Positions 27,601 through 34,346 of a stretch of 64,000 nucleotides of DNA are shown piece by piece. The stretch lies in contig NZ_CP015039.1 in the NCBI RefSeq assembly GCF_002079305.1, positions 1,137,501 to 1,201,500 on the forward strand, read 5' to 3'. Each line of letters opens with the position of its first letter. The first letter of the stretch is position 1. The DNA comes from Rhodovulum sp. P5. GTDB taxonomy: Bacteria > Pseudomonadota > Alphaproteobacteria > Rhodobacterales > Rhodobacteraceae. A program made the translations under genes and the position numbers. The notes beneath the pieces were generated by a model. The model saw only the letters and a list, made by a program, of their open reading frames with translations. It ran no database searches and was not told the DNA's origin.

Positions 27601-28663
27601 ACTTCGACGACCCGACCGGCAGCGGGGACCGACGCCGCAGACCATAGCTTTGGCCGATGGCCTGTGCCTCTAGCGGGTCGCCAACGGCGGTGCCGGTTCC
27701 GTGCGCCTCGACAAAGGCCAGGCTGTCGGGGTCGATGCCGCCGGCCTCCATCGCGGTGACCATCAGGTCGGCCTGCCGCTCGGCCGAGGGCAGCGCGATG
27801 CCGGGGGTGCGCCCCGCGGTATTGACCGCGCTGGTCACGAGAACGGACCGCACCCGCCGCCCCGAGGGCAGCGCCGTGTCCAGCCGCTCCAGGATAAAGA
27901 CGACGGCGCCTTCGCTGCGGACATAGCCGTCGGCCCCGGCCGCGAAGGCCCGGCAGCGGCCGGTGGGCGACAACATCCCCGCCTGCGAGAACCCGATGAA
28001 GGGCATCGGGGACAAAAGCAGGTTGACCCCGCCAACGACCGCCATGTCCACGACGCCCGCGGCAATCGCCCGGCGGGCCTGATCCAGCGCGACCAGTGCC
28101 GAGGAACAGGCCGTGTCGACGGTAAAGCTGGGCCCCCGGAAATCCCAGTGGTGGGACAGTCGGTTGGCAAAGATCGATACGGTGTTGCCCAGCATGTACT
28201 GGGCGCCCACAAGCTTGGGGTCCTGCAAGGCGGTGGTGGAATGGTCGGCCGTGGCCGCGCCGATAAAGACACCGACACGGTCAGGTTGCAGGCGGTCGGG
28301 ATCGATCCCGGCATGGTCGAAAGCCCGGGCGGTCGTCTCCAGCAGCAGCCGCTGCTGGGGGTCCATCTGCTCCGCTTCGCGCGGCGTAATCCCGAAATAG
28401 CCCGCGTCGAAGCCGAAGGCTTCCTCCAGCACGCCGGCATGGCGGGTATAGCTGTGCCCTGCCAGCACCGCCTCGGGGGACAGAAAACGATGGCCGCTCC
28501 ACCGGTCCTCTGGGATTTCCGAGATGACGCACCGGCCTTCGGTCAGGACCCGCCAGACCTCGTCTGCCCCGCGCGCCCCGGGCAGAAGCGCGGAATATCC
28601 GGTCACGCAAACATCGTTGGCCTTCGGCTCCTGCGGCCGTACGGTCGGGGCACCACTATTCAT
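21659..28663 (-). CDS. Type I polyketide synthase, KS-AT-DH-ER-KR-ACP (RkpA-like)
   Basis: A 2334-residue single-module reducing PKS. The ketosynthase comes first, with active-site Cys186 in VDTACSSA and the HGTGTAVGDP and SNFGHLEPAAG blocks. The acyltransferase follows, with Ser635 in GHSLGE. The dehydratase has His934 in WLADHKVAG. A weakly conserved stretch lies at about 1250-1500. The enoyl reductase has its NADPH site IHGAAGGVGQA near 1750. The ketoreductase has ITGGTSGFG near 1947 and its Tyr near 2088. The carrier protein has GFDSLMAM near 2247. There is no thioesterase, which fits release by the oxoamine synthase encoded one base downstream. With a full reductive loop it could act repeatedly to make a saturated chain. 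The rhizobial RkpA multidomain synthase is the nearest known parallel. Confidence 0.92.
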   Translation of the reverse strand: MNSGAPTVRPQEPKANDVCVTGYSALLPGARGADEVWRVLTEGRCVISEIPEDRWSGHRFLSPEAVLAGHSYTRHAGVLEEAFGFDAGYFGITPREAEQMDPQQRLLLETTARAFDHAGIDPDRLQPDRVGVFIGAATADHSTTALQDPKLVGAQYMLGNTVSIFANRLSHHWDFRGPSFTVDTACSSALVALDQARRAIAAGVVDMAVVGGVNLLLSPMPFIGFSQAGMLSPTGRCRAFAAGADGYVRSEGAVVFILERLDTALPSGRRVRSVLVTSAVNTAGRTPGIALPSAERQADLMVTAMEAGGIDPDSLAFVEAHGTGTAVGDPLEAQAIGQSYGLRRRSPLPVGSSKSNFGHLEPAAGLVGLLKAQLALEHGHLPATLHCEEPNPDIDFAALNLDLASEGRDLPDIGGPLCAAVNSFGFGGANAHVVLRQPDLASVGVQRAGRRPQGARSSLLLSAASGDALQALARSWRDMAAAAPDDLADRVATANWRRACHRHRLCVAADSAEALVAELDGWLGDGGAAPGAAADSTLRDAPVAFVYSGNGAIWTGAGRHLFETDPVFRRAFVDLAEEFAACGLPDIRDLIDDPELAHKADAAEVAQPLTFAVQVALTDSLVEAGLRPKAVLGHSLGEVAAAVIAGRIPRADGVQIVAQRCRAFAPLRGTGAMAALAAARTRVEALIAETGLPVEVSAENAPESVTVSGPEEVIKDLLGHARRARIAGRALPIAYPYHSAAVEPLREELIAGLADLAPRKGTLAFYSGCQGAAFSGPLDAAYWWENARSAVSFRNAVTAMAEDGLRVFVEISPRTVLRSYLRDTLADFPQQTGVLESLDSTRPERRTAATIARAALAAGGAVDRTAVLGPARPVTDGLPDYPFDRSPYRLESATALDIFARRPQHPLLGGRIQPDAEIWQGEILLSRAPWLADHKVAGRILLPAMGILELFAAAGADLAGARSVELRDVEFLAPIELSETEPLSVRVVHEGAARRLRLETGGAGRWQLAAVARLFTASAEAPGPIAVPDAGGDPAALYSRLAESGLDYGPEFARVAGLTREDTSVLARIAPALPEPRFVFDPRAADAALHGAALLLDGDDTGLRVPARIDRVCLFDGGEIVAARLTRAGGGAESVALDGLLCDADGAPVLVLEGLRLRPFPAGQEPAHPFWDERLVPLPGGGAAWLPAAVQPLLRADGDAANDADVLRAALGGRLAWDRLAAGGGDDPRDAIAARWLVEAGHASEDADGNVTPSGDCPWPEIDTLVSLLPQVAPQASAVLKSVLEAAAGRAAAQPQPLADLSGLPVALLNGPAAGRVGRIALCGAVDRELVDAALRRADHVTVLAGDGDALARQRARLGGHDALRFATVDAAAAQGDADLLVLSGVMQDPAAEETLDRLCACIAPGGGVLAVEEAPDIFALMTGRHTRPGAVDRLMAALDRAGLTAEAGTAVASESLRVISARRAPGVVATPVLQVTGDGAIADGLRAASGQGDAAAVVVVCGRLGDDLVAPADLIAALPDGAGPVWLLVEGAEHWAALTGWRRTLANETGRDLRLLCHDADIPAERIAPLLASEEQEILLTAEGAHCPRLIPVDPTAVADGARRLTVARRGAAQAGLRWTPVPDVDLSEDAVEIDVAAAGLNFRDVMWAQGLLPPEALEEGFAGACLGMECAGTVRRAGPKAGFAPGDAVLAMASHAMSNRVVTPADAVLRLPDGIDPVTAAGVPVVFLTADYALNEVARIAPGETVLIHGAAGGVGQAALQVARRAGARVIATAGNPAKRLFVRALGAEAVFDSRSLSFDDDVRAATDGRGVDAVLNALAGEALERSLACLAPFGRFVELGKRDLYENSAVALRAMRRNISLHVVDVDQLMTHRPEAAARCLARLAEALESGDYVPLPTEVFAPQDAAEAMRAMQRAAHIGKIVLRAPDHAAPAPVAPVPPIRGAWLITGGTSGFGLETARWLADQGAEHLWLTSRSGRVEDGALDGIGVPVTPLAADVTDAAAMADVLAQVQAGDVPLRGVVHGAAVFDDAMFADLDRDRMAAVLAPKLGGAQVLDRLTREIPLDHFWMFSSVAARFGNPAQAPYVAANRGLEGIAKDRAARGLPALAVAWGPVGDAGYLSRSEALREALAKRMTPMTAHAALAYLGYVLQAGYAAPTVTIAPVNWGRLAGALPVMAGPLFDLLQIDPERTDAGGFDLAALLRDKGPKEARKILTKMLVEEAAQLMRAAPGDIDPRQPLQMMGFDSLMAMNLRLAVEERLDITVPVMSIDDSLTLAVLVNRIVDGASAEPGTAPEGGVVAEMAERHLAGSEVSAERAASLKEMAGATVEDG

Positions 28664-29017
28664 GTGTATTTTTTCGCAAGGATTGATTTTACCTTAATCA
28701 CTTCAATCCTCGATAGCGGGATCAACGTGCCATATCAAGGCCAGCGCCGGTACGGGCAGCTTCCCGCCGGTGCACCTTTGTTCCCGGTTACCGTTCCGCC
28801 GGTATGAGGGCAAGAGGCCAGTCAACCGGACGATTTCGAGGCAAAAAGTGTGTCCTAACGCGCCCCTGTCGGACCGGACACGGACCGCAAGACCGGCGCG
28901 GATCGCGGGCACTGGTTCTTGCCGCGGTCGCCGTTCCGCACCCCGGACCGTCATATGCAGAACGCCCGCGCAAGGCACGCGGGCGTTCGTCCATCAGGTC
29001 TGCGTCGCGCCCGGCGA
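28664..29017. other. Spacer between the tusA end and the PKS start
   Basis: It holds the tusA-side hairpin (28959-28987) and must hold the PKS promoter. The AT-richer 28660-28720 part, just ahead of the PKS ATG, is the likely promoter-leader region, though no clean -35/-10 pair is visible. No gene is seen. Confidence 0.5.
28959..28987 (-). terminator. Hairpin terminator at the end of the sHdr operon
   Basis: A perfect 11-bp stem, GAACGCCCGCG paired with CGCGGGCGTTC around a seven-base loop, lies 31 bases past the tusA stop on the minus strand. It marks the end of the long sulfur operon and insulates the PKS. There is no long T-run. Confidence 0.7.
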
Positions 29018-29245
29018 TCAGCCGGTGTGACGGATCAGGAACTTGTAGACGTCGCCGTCCTGTTCGCTTGTCACCAGTTCATTGCCGGTGGAATTGCAGA
29101 ACGCCTCAAAATCCTTCACCGAGCCCGGATCGGTGGCGATGATTTCCAGCGTACCGCCGGTCGGCACGTCCTTCAGTGCCTTTTTCGCCTTCAGAATGGG
29201 CATCGGGCAATTCATTCCCTTGGCGTCCAGAACCGCATCAGCCAT
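29018..29245 (-). CDS. tusA: TusA-family sulfur carrier protein
   Basis: A small sulfur-transfer protein that carries persulfide on a single Cys. The 75-residue product has the family motif KGMNCPMPILKAKKAL with active Cys13. The ribosome site GGGAG lies seven bases before ATG 29245. A second Cys at about residue 51 (EAFCNSTGNE) is outside the core motif. It is the last gene of the sHdr operon, directly after the dsrE-family gene. In other sHdr organisms TusA with DsrE proteins hands sulfane sulfur to the sHdr complex, and that is the likely role here rather than tRNA thiolation. Confidence 0.9.
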   Translation of the reverse strand: MADAVLDAKGMNCPMPILKAKKALKDVPTGGTLEIIATDPGSVKDFEAFCNSTGNELVTSEQDGDVYKFLIRHTG

Positions 29246-29259
29246 GTTTTTCTCCCAGA

Positions 29260-29754
29260 TCAGATGTAAAGGTTGATATCGCTCTTCGCGGCGACATCGA
29301 CCCAGGACGCCGCGCCGCCCAGTTCGGGGCCGTCGATCATGTCTTCGCGCTTGTACTCGAACAGATCCATGGTCATCTGGCAGGCGATCATCTTGACATC
29401 CGCGTCGATGGCAAGCTCGCGCAGCTCCTCGATGGAGGCGACGCCCTTCTTCTTGAGCATGTTCTTCATCATGTTTGTGGTCAGCGCGGTCATGCCCGGC
29501 ATCGCCGCCACGATGTTCGGCATCGCCATATGCATGCCGCCCATCGGCATTTCCATCGCCGAATTGCCCAACGGGTTGATCGTCGTCTTCAGGTCCTTCT
29601 TGAGCAGTTGCAGCCCGTAGAAGGTGAAGAACATCGTGGTCTCGATCCCCATCGCGGCGGCGGTGGTGGCAAGGATGAAGGGCGGATAGGCCCAGTCCAG
29701 CGTTCCCTTGGTGACGATGATGGTCATCGCCTTGGCATTGGTATCGTCGAGCAT
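29260..29754 (-). CDS. DsrE/DsrF/DrsH-family protein (DsrE2/DsrE3-like)
   Basis: A 164-residue member of the DsrE superfamily, used in persulfide transfer. The start at ATG 29754 follows a GGGAGGGAG ribosome site; the frame is open nine codons further up but without one. The N-terminus TIIVTKGTLDWAYPPFILAT is typical, as is ETTMFFTFYGLQLLKKD. There is one cysteine, Cys125 in KMIACQMTMDLF, the expected sulfur-binding residue. A striking Met-rich stretch (residues 67-88) holds eight methionines. It lies between lbpA and tusA. A sulfur relay with TusA is well founded by family; whether it is DsrE2 or DsrE3 needs a tree. Confidence 0.86.
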   Translation of the reverse strand: MLDDTNAKAMTIIVTKGTLDWAYPPFILATTAAAMGIETTMFFTFYGLQLLKKDLKTTINPLGNSAMEMPMGGMHMAMPNIVAAMPGMTALTTNMMKNMLKKKGVASIEELRELAIDADVKMIACQMTMDLFEYKREDMIDGPELGGAASWVDVAAKSDINLYI

Positions 29755-29825
29755 CTCTCCCTCCCTGGGCCAAAGCCCCAAAGTTGCCCGCGCGCGGCCG
29801 CACCGGCCCGCGCGGCGTCATCGCA

Positions 29826-30266
29826 TCAGGCGCAGCCCGCGAACTCGTCGGCGGCCATCTTGGCCTCGTAGGGTTCGGCAACCGCGCTGCCGGGTGTCAG
29901 CATTCCCATGGCTGCACCGGCGTCGGAGGGCTTGACCTTGACCATCCAGCCCGCGCCGTACGGGTCGGAATTGGCAAGCTTGGGGTCGGCGGTCAGGCCG
30001 TCGTTCACCTCGACGATCTCGGCCTCGAAGCCCACCTTGGCCGGGCCGACCCATTTGCCGGATTCAACCGTGGCAATGGACTTGCCTTCCTTGATCGTCT
30101 TGCCGACCTTCTTGGCGGTAAAGGCGACAAGCTGGCCGGCCATGCCGGTGGCGATCATCGTCATCCCGCAGGTCAGGGTGCCGTCGCCATTGTCGCGATA
30201 CCAGATATTGTTCGGGACATCGTACAAAAGGTCATCGGGAAGGGTACAACCGCGCACTTCAGGCAT
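29826..30266 (-). CDS. lbpA: Lipoate-binding protein LbpA (GcvH-like) of the sHdr system
   Basis: A GcvH-fold lipoyl protein of 146 residues, longer than normal GcvH. The lipoylation site is Lys71 in TVESGKWVG. The N-terminus MPEVRGCTLPDDLLYDV and WYRDNGDGTLTCGMT fit LbpA proteins rather than glycine cleavage H. No gcvT or gcvP is near; instead the gene sits at the end of the sHdr gene set, and dedicated lipoate-assembly genes lie upstream on the same strand. In the sHdr model LbpA shuttles sulfur-derived intermediates to the enzyme complex through its lipoyl arm. It starts one base after the preceding stop. Cysteines at 7, 33 and 145 are extra features. Confidence 0.92.
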   Translation of the reverse strand: MPEVRGCTLPDDLLYDVPNNIWYRDNGDGTLTCGMTMIATGMAGQLVAFTAKKVGKTIKEGKSIATVESGKWVGPAKVGFEAEIVEVNDGLTADPKLANSDPYGAGWMVKVKPSDAGAAMGMLTPGSAVAEPYEAKMAADEFAGCA

Positions 30267-30267
30267 C

Positions 30268-30738
30268 TTAACTCTCCATCGGTTCTCGCGCCGCGGGGTC
30301 GCCCTGACGGAGCGGACGCGACGAGCAGCAGAAATCGCCCAAACCGTCCACGACCAGCTTGCCGCCAACGAAAAGGGCCAGGTGCCGGACGACCATCGTG
30401 CCCATCCGCAGCCACTGCACGGATTCGGGCGCCGCGGGATCGTCCACAACCAGATTGCGATGATAAACAAGCTCTCGGCAAGTTTCTCGGCACGCGTTGA
30501 AGCTGGGTGTGCCCCGCGCGCCCTGCTTGTGAAGGGCGAGAAGTCGGAATCCCTCGCTCTGCTCTGCGGTGGGCGTGCCGCCCTTTGCCGTCACCCATGC
30601 CGCGACCACGTCTTCGCCCAAGGCAAGCAACTCGTCTGCATGGCGCGCGGGGTCGGCGGCCAGAACGTCGTCGGGCAGCCCGTCGAAGGCGTCGCAGGCG
30701 GCCTCGACCTCGGCGATGGAAAGCGGCGTGCGGGTCAT
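30268..30738 (-). CDS. Unknown Cys-containing protein between sHdrB2 and LbpA
   Basis: I do not recognise this 156-residue protein. Its start overlaps the sHdrB2 stop (ATGA) and its stop lies one base before lbpA, so it is an integral part of the operon. The first 70 residues look helical and acidic. Five cysteines are present: Cys15, a C83-x3-C87 pair in SFNACRETCRELVYH, and adjacent Cys137-Cys138 in GDFCCSSRP. That pattern could bind a metal or carry sulfur. There are no membrane helices or signal peptide. From position it should serve sHdr or LbpA, for example as a chaperone, a redox partner or a sulfur relay, but none of these can be shown. Confidence 0.75.
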   Translation of the reverse strand: MTRTPLSIAEVEAACDAFDGLPDDVLAADPARHADELLALGEDVVAAWVTAKGGTPTAEQSEGFRLLALHKQGARGTPSFNACRETCRELVYHRNLVVDDPAAPESVQWLRMGTMVVRHLALFVGGKLVVDGLGDFCCSSRPLRQGDPAAREPMES

Positions 30739-31670
30739 CCCAGTCCCTTTTCCTTCACGAAGCCGACGGAGTCCGAGAAGTTGTCGTTCACGCCCACCTT
30801 GCGCCAGGAAAGCCCCAACGCCAGCCCCAGAAGCTGGGTGAAGTGCATGATTTTAACGTTCGTTTTCCGCCCGTGGACCTTTTCGCCACGGATCTGGTGC
30901 ATCTCCAGTCCGGTGTGGCAGGTGGGGCATTCCGTGGCGATCACGTCGGCGCCGGCGGCCTCTGCCGCGGTCAGGATATTCAGGCACAGCTTGGTCGAGG
31001 TGTCGCTGTCGGACAGGGTATGCGCCCCCCCGCAGCACGCTGTCTTGAGCGGGAATTCCACGTTTTCCGCACCGGCCGCGGCCAGCAGGTCATCCATGAA
31101 ATGGGGCCGTGCGGTCGACTCCGTTCCCGGGCCCTTGTCCTTCTCGGGGAAGATGCGCCGCGGCCGGGTGTACATGCAGCCGTAGTAGTTGGCGATCTTG
31201 ATCCCCTTCAGCGACTTCTTGACGCGTTCGCGGATCCCGTCTTCGCCGACGGTGCGCATCAGCCAGTCAAGCGCGTGCACGGTCTCGACATTGCCGGCCT
31301 CATAGGTCTTGTGGCCGGCCTTTTGCGACAGCCGGTCGTTCACCGCGACCGAATGCTCGTCGTGGGACAGGTCGTACTCGGCCTTCTTGAGGTTGTGATA
31401 GCACCCGTTGCAGGGCGCCATCACCGTGTCGAAGCCCATCTTCTCGGTCTGCGACAGGACGCGGGCCGACAGATAGGTCTCGATCTCGGGGTCGATGTTC
31501 TTGACCTCCATCGCGCCGCAGCAGTTCCAGTTTTCCACCTCGACCAGCTTCAGCCCCAGTTCCTTGGCCAGAACCTTGACCGACTTGTTATAGGCATAGC
31601 CGGTGCCCTCAAGCGCGCAGCCGGGGTAGTAGGCGACCTCTTTCAGGTCCTTGTCCTTGTCGTCTTTCAT
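30735..31670 (-). CDS. shdrB2: sHdrB2, heterodisulfide reductase subunit B-like
   Basis: A HdrB-type subunit of 311 residues with two CCG domains that in HdrB bind non-cubane iron-sulfur clusters. The first has VAYYPGCALEG, NWNCCGAMEV and PCNGCYHNLKK; the second has NYYGCMYTRP, KTACCGGAHTL and ECPTCHTGLEM. All expected cysteines are present. The start is ATG 31670, one base after the shdrC2 stop; an upstream frame encodes only Arg-rich residues. The gene order C2-B2 after C1-B1-A-Hyp is the signature of the type I sHdr system for oxidising sulfane sulfur to sulfite in the cytoplasm. It overlaps the next gene by four bases. Confidence 0.92.
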   Translation of the reverse strand: MKDDKDKDLKEVAYYPGCALEGTGYAYNKSVKVLAKELGLKLVEVENWNCCGAMEVKNIDPEIETYLSARVLSQTEKMGFDTVMAPCNGCYHNLKKAEYDLSHDEHSVAVNDRLSQKAGHKTYEAGNVETVHALDWLMRTVGEDGIRERVKKSLKGIKIANYYGCMYTRPRRIFPEKDKGPGTESTARPHFMDDLLAAAGAENVEFPLKTACCGGAHTLSDSDTSTKLCLNILTAAEAAGADVIATECPTCHTGLEMHQIRGEKVHGRKTNVKIMHFTQLLGLALGLSWRKVGVNDNFSDSVGFVKEKGLG

Positions 31671-31671
31671 G

Positions 31672-32427
31672 TCAGTGCTTCCCCTCGGCCGGCAGCCCCA
31701 GCGCCTTGCGGTTGTTGGCCTCGACTTCCTCGATATATTCCATGATCCCGGCCTTCGCCGGACCCCAGCCCTTGGTCCTGGGGCGGAAGACGAGCAAGGT
31801 GAACATCTGCAAGAGGTACCCAAGCGGTGCGCGCTTGATGATGCCCTGGATCATGGCCACCAGGTAGGGTTCCTTGAACGGGGCCCAGCGGTTCTTCATC
31901 CGGGTGAAGAAGTCCCGCATGACTAGGCCGTCCTCGATCATGCCGGTGTCGATGACCTGCTGGCTGAAGCCCTCGTCGAAATGGGTCGACGGTTTCTTCT
32001 CGGTGTGGCCCTTGAGTTCCAGCCACTTCGCGGTGGCATGCATCACGGCCTCGGGCACCACGTCGCGCGGGCAGGCATCGGTGCACTTGTTGCAACTGAC
32101 GCACTGCCAGATGATGTCCTTGTCGCGGAGCAGTTCCTCCTCCATCCCCAGCCGGATCAGGTAGATCCAGTAGCGCGGGTTGAAGTCGGGGTTCACCGCA
32201 TTCACCGTGCAGGCATTGGTGCAGGAGCCGCATTGCCAGCAGCGATGGATGTTCTCGCCGCCCGGCAGGGCCGCGATTTCTTCCTGCATCTTCTCGTTGT
32301 AGTCGCTGACCGACCGCCCCTCGATGAACGTGGACCAGTGGCCGGAGACATCCATGCCGTCGATCACCAGCTCTTCATGCTCGCGCAGGTTCTCGGGCCG
32401 GATCAGGGATTTTTCGTGGATGGGCAT
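31672..32427 (-). CDS. shdrC2: sHdrC2, heterodisulfide reductase subunit C-like (two [4Fe-4S])
   Basis: An iron-sulfur electron-transfer subunit of 251 residues. Two [4Fe-4S] motifs are complete: CWQCGSCTNACTVN (about 63-76) and CVSCNKCTDACPRD (about 108-121). The rest is helical, with a hydrophobic patch in the C-terminal half (GYLLQMFTLLVF, about residues 202-213), perhaps an interaction surface. It directly abuts the stop of the Hyp gene and is followed by shdrB2 after one base. Pairs with sHdrB2 by analogy with HdrC-HdrB of methanogens. Confidence 0.92.
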   Translation of the reverse strand: MPIHEKSLIRPENLREHEELVIDGMDVSGHWSTFIEGRSVSDYNEKMQEEIAALPGGENIHRCWQCGSCTNACTVNAVNPDFNPRYWIYLIRLGMEEELLRDKDIIWQCVSCNKCTDACPRDVVPEAVMHATAKWLELKGHTEKKPSTHFDEGFSQQVIDTGMIEDGLVMRDFFTRMKNRWAPFKEPYLVAMIQGIIKRAPLGYLLQMFTLLVFRPRTKGWGPAKAGIMEYIEEVEANNRKALGLPAEGKH

Positions 32428-33297
32428 TTAGTTAGCCTCCTGCGCGTCTGTGACGCCGAGCGCACCCAGCGTGTGGGCCGTTCCGTCGACGAGCTTGAGC
32501 CGCGTGCGGCCGGTTTCAGTGTCCACGGCATCGAGGCCGAGCAGCCGGCGCGTGTGCAGCATAGGGTCGGCCGCCGTGGCGAATTCCGCGCGCATGAACT
32601 CTCCGCCGCGGTCGTTGATATAGGCGGCATAGACATGCGCCAGCAGCAGGTCGGTGAAGAACGGCAGGTCGCGATAGACACCCTCGCCCCGCAGGAAGCC
32701 TTCCAGTTCTCCGGCCAGCGTCGCGAAGGTCAGGTATCCGCCGGGCACCTCGATCTGCGCCTCGGCCACATCATCGGCGAACCAGACTTCCCGAAGCGCG
32801 CCGGTGCCGACACGGCCGTCCCAGACCCAGCGGGTCATCAGCGGATAGCGGTCGGGCGCGATGAAGTGCAGCACCTCGGCCCCCAGATCGGGCAGCCAGC
32901 GATGCGCCTTGTCATGGGGAAACCCGTCGCTGAACGCGGCCAGCCGCCGGTCGGTCGTGCCAAGATCGCACCAACCATCCAGCAGGGATACCAGGCGGTT
33001 GCGCATGTCCTCGAAGCCGATTTCGCCCAGAAGCGCACCGACACGACGACGCGCGGGCGTGACGAAGGCGCAGAGATCGTAGAACTCCGTCTCCGTCAAC
33101 TCGTGGACCTTGCCCTTGCCCAGCATCTCCTCGAACAGCGAGGCCTTCAGCCAGAGCGCGGTGATATACCGGTCCACGCCCCCCGTCGGCTCCGCGCTTT
33201 CGATCAGATGCTCGTAGGCACGGCGCAAACGCGGGCCTGACAGGTCGAGCACCGGCGCCTGCGCGACCTCGGTCTTTCGACTGAGGCCGAACATCAC
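32428..33297 (-). CDS. sHdr-associated conserved protein 'Hyp'
   Basis: A 289-residue soluble protein without a known catalytic motif. Its place between shdrA and shdrC2 is the fixed position of the gene called hyp in sHdr operons. It has a mostly helical N-terminal half (LRRAYEHLIESAEPTGG, FEEMLGKGKVHELTETEF), then a beta-containing part, and only one clear cysteine (GWCDLG). It starts within the shdrA stop (ATGA overlap) and ends at the base before the shdrC2 start, so it is strictly coupled. Function unknown; it may be structural or serve maturation of the complex. Confidence 0.85.
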   Translation of the reverse strand: MMFGLSRKTEVAQAPVLDLSGPRLRRAYEHLIESAEPTGGVDRYITALWLKASLFEEMLGKGKVHELTETEFYDLCAFVTPARRRVGALLGEIGFEDMRNRLVSLLDGWCDLGTTDRRLAAFSDGFPHDKAHRWLPDLGAEVLHFIAPDRYPLMTRWVWDGRVGTGALREVWFADDVAEAQIEVPGGYLTFATLAGELEGFLRGEGVYRDLPFFTDLLLAHVYAAYINDRGGEFMRAEFATAADPMLHTRRLLGLDAVDTETGRTRLKLVDGTAHTLGALGVTDAQEAN

Positions 33298-34346
33298 TCC
33301 GCCGCGTCCTTGACGCCGTTCATGGCAAAGCCCATCGCGGCCATCGCCGCGGCATGACCTTGCGCGATGGAGTCGTCGATGGTTTCCGGGCCCGATGCGG
33401 CGCCGGCCACGAACACGCCGGGGCGCGAGGTTTCGGCCAGCGTGGCATAGGCGTTCTGGCGACCCAGATAGCCCCAGCGGTTCAGATCCACGCCGAAGAT
33501 GGCCGACAGCGTCATGTTGTCGACGTTGGGGTCCATGCCGATGGCGTGCACCACCATGTCGAACGGGATCGAGATCGGGCGCTTGACCAGCGTGTCCTCA
33601 CCCTTCACCAGCAGGCGTTTGCCGTCCGACGTCACCTCGGCGATCCGCGCCTTGACGTACTTGACCTTGTATTCTTCCTGGCTGCCCCAGTAGAACTCGC
33701 CCTCGTAAAGGCCGAAGGTCCGGATATCCATGTAGTAGATATAGACGTTGGTGTCCGGCGACATCTCGCGGATTTCCATCGCCATGTTCGCCGACACGGT
33801 GCAGCAGATCTTGGAACACCACTCGCGCCCGATCTGCCGGTCACGGGAGCCGACGCACAGAAGGATCGCGACCCGGTCCGGCACGCGCCCGTCAGAGGGG
33901 CACTTGATCCCCTTCCCCGAGGAAATCATCTGCTCCACCTGGGTGGTTGTGACCACGTCCGGGTAGGTGCCGAAACCCCATTCGGGCTTGTTCACGCTGT
34001 CGAAATGGGTGAACCCGGTGGCAAGGATGGCCGAGCCGGCCTCGACCTTCGAGCCATCCGAAAGGGTCGCGACGAAGTTGCCGGGGCCGCCGTTGAATTC
34101 CTTCACCGTGGTGCCGGTGCGCACGTCGATATGGGGGTTTTCCTCGACACGGCTGACCATGCCACCGATGGCATCCTTGGCCCATTCATGGCTGGGCACC
34201 AGCTTGGCATAGCCGCACAGGATCGGCGCCCCGCCAAGGATGTCTTCCTTCTCGATCAGGATGCTTTTCTGGTTCACGGCGGCAAGCGCCTGGGCAGCGG
34301 ACAGACCGGCGGGACCGCCGCCGACGATAAGAACGGGCTGGCTCAC
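33294..34346 (-). CDS. shdrA: sHdrA, FAD-containing heterodisulfide reductase subunit A-like
   Basis: The flavin subunit of the sHdr complex, 350 residues and much shorter than methanogen HdrA because ferredoxin domains are missing. The FAD site is VLIVGGGPAGLSAAQAL at the N-terminus, and a second flavin motif is FVAGAASGPETIDDSIAQG near the end. Cysteines are arranged as in sHdrA: CGYAK, LLCVGSRD and EWCSKICCTVS, the last likely holding an iron-sulfur cluster. It overlaps both neighbours by four bases. It probably forms the core with B1, C1, B2 and C2 and passes electrons to an acceptor that is not identified here. Confidence 0.93.
   Translation of the reverse strand: MSQPVLIVGGGPAGLSAAQALAAVNQKSILIEKEDILGGAPILCGYAKLVPSHEWAKDAIGGMVSRVEENPHIDVRTGTTVKEFNGGPGNFVATLSDGSKVEAGSAILATGFTHFDSVNKPEWGFGTYPDVVTTTQVEQMISSGKGIKCPSDGRVPDRVAILLCVGSRDRQIGREWCSKICCTVSANMAMEIREMSPDTNVYIYYMDIRTFGLYEGEFYWGSQEEYKVKYVKARIAEVTSDGKRLLVKGEDTLVKRPISIPFDMVVHAIGMDPNVDNMTLSAIFGVDLNRWGYLGRQNAYATLAETSRPGVFVAGAASGPETIDDSIAQGHAAAMAAMGFAMNGVKDAAE

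Noticed and set aside
21659..28663. Fatty acid synthase for bulk lipid synthesis
   Set aside because: The domain order KS-AT-DH-ER-KR-ACP and the coupled oxoamine synthase fit a PKS of the RkpA type; bacteria of this group use separate type II enzymes for bulk fatty acids.
29826..30266. Glycine cleavage H protein
   Set aside because: No gcvT or gcvP nearby, a longer and divergent N-terminus, and a fixed place in the sHdr operon argue for LbpA.
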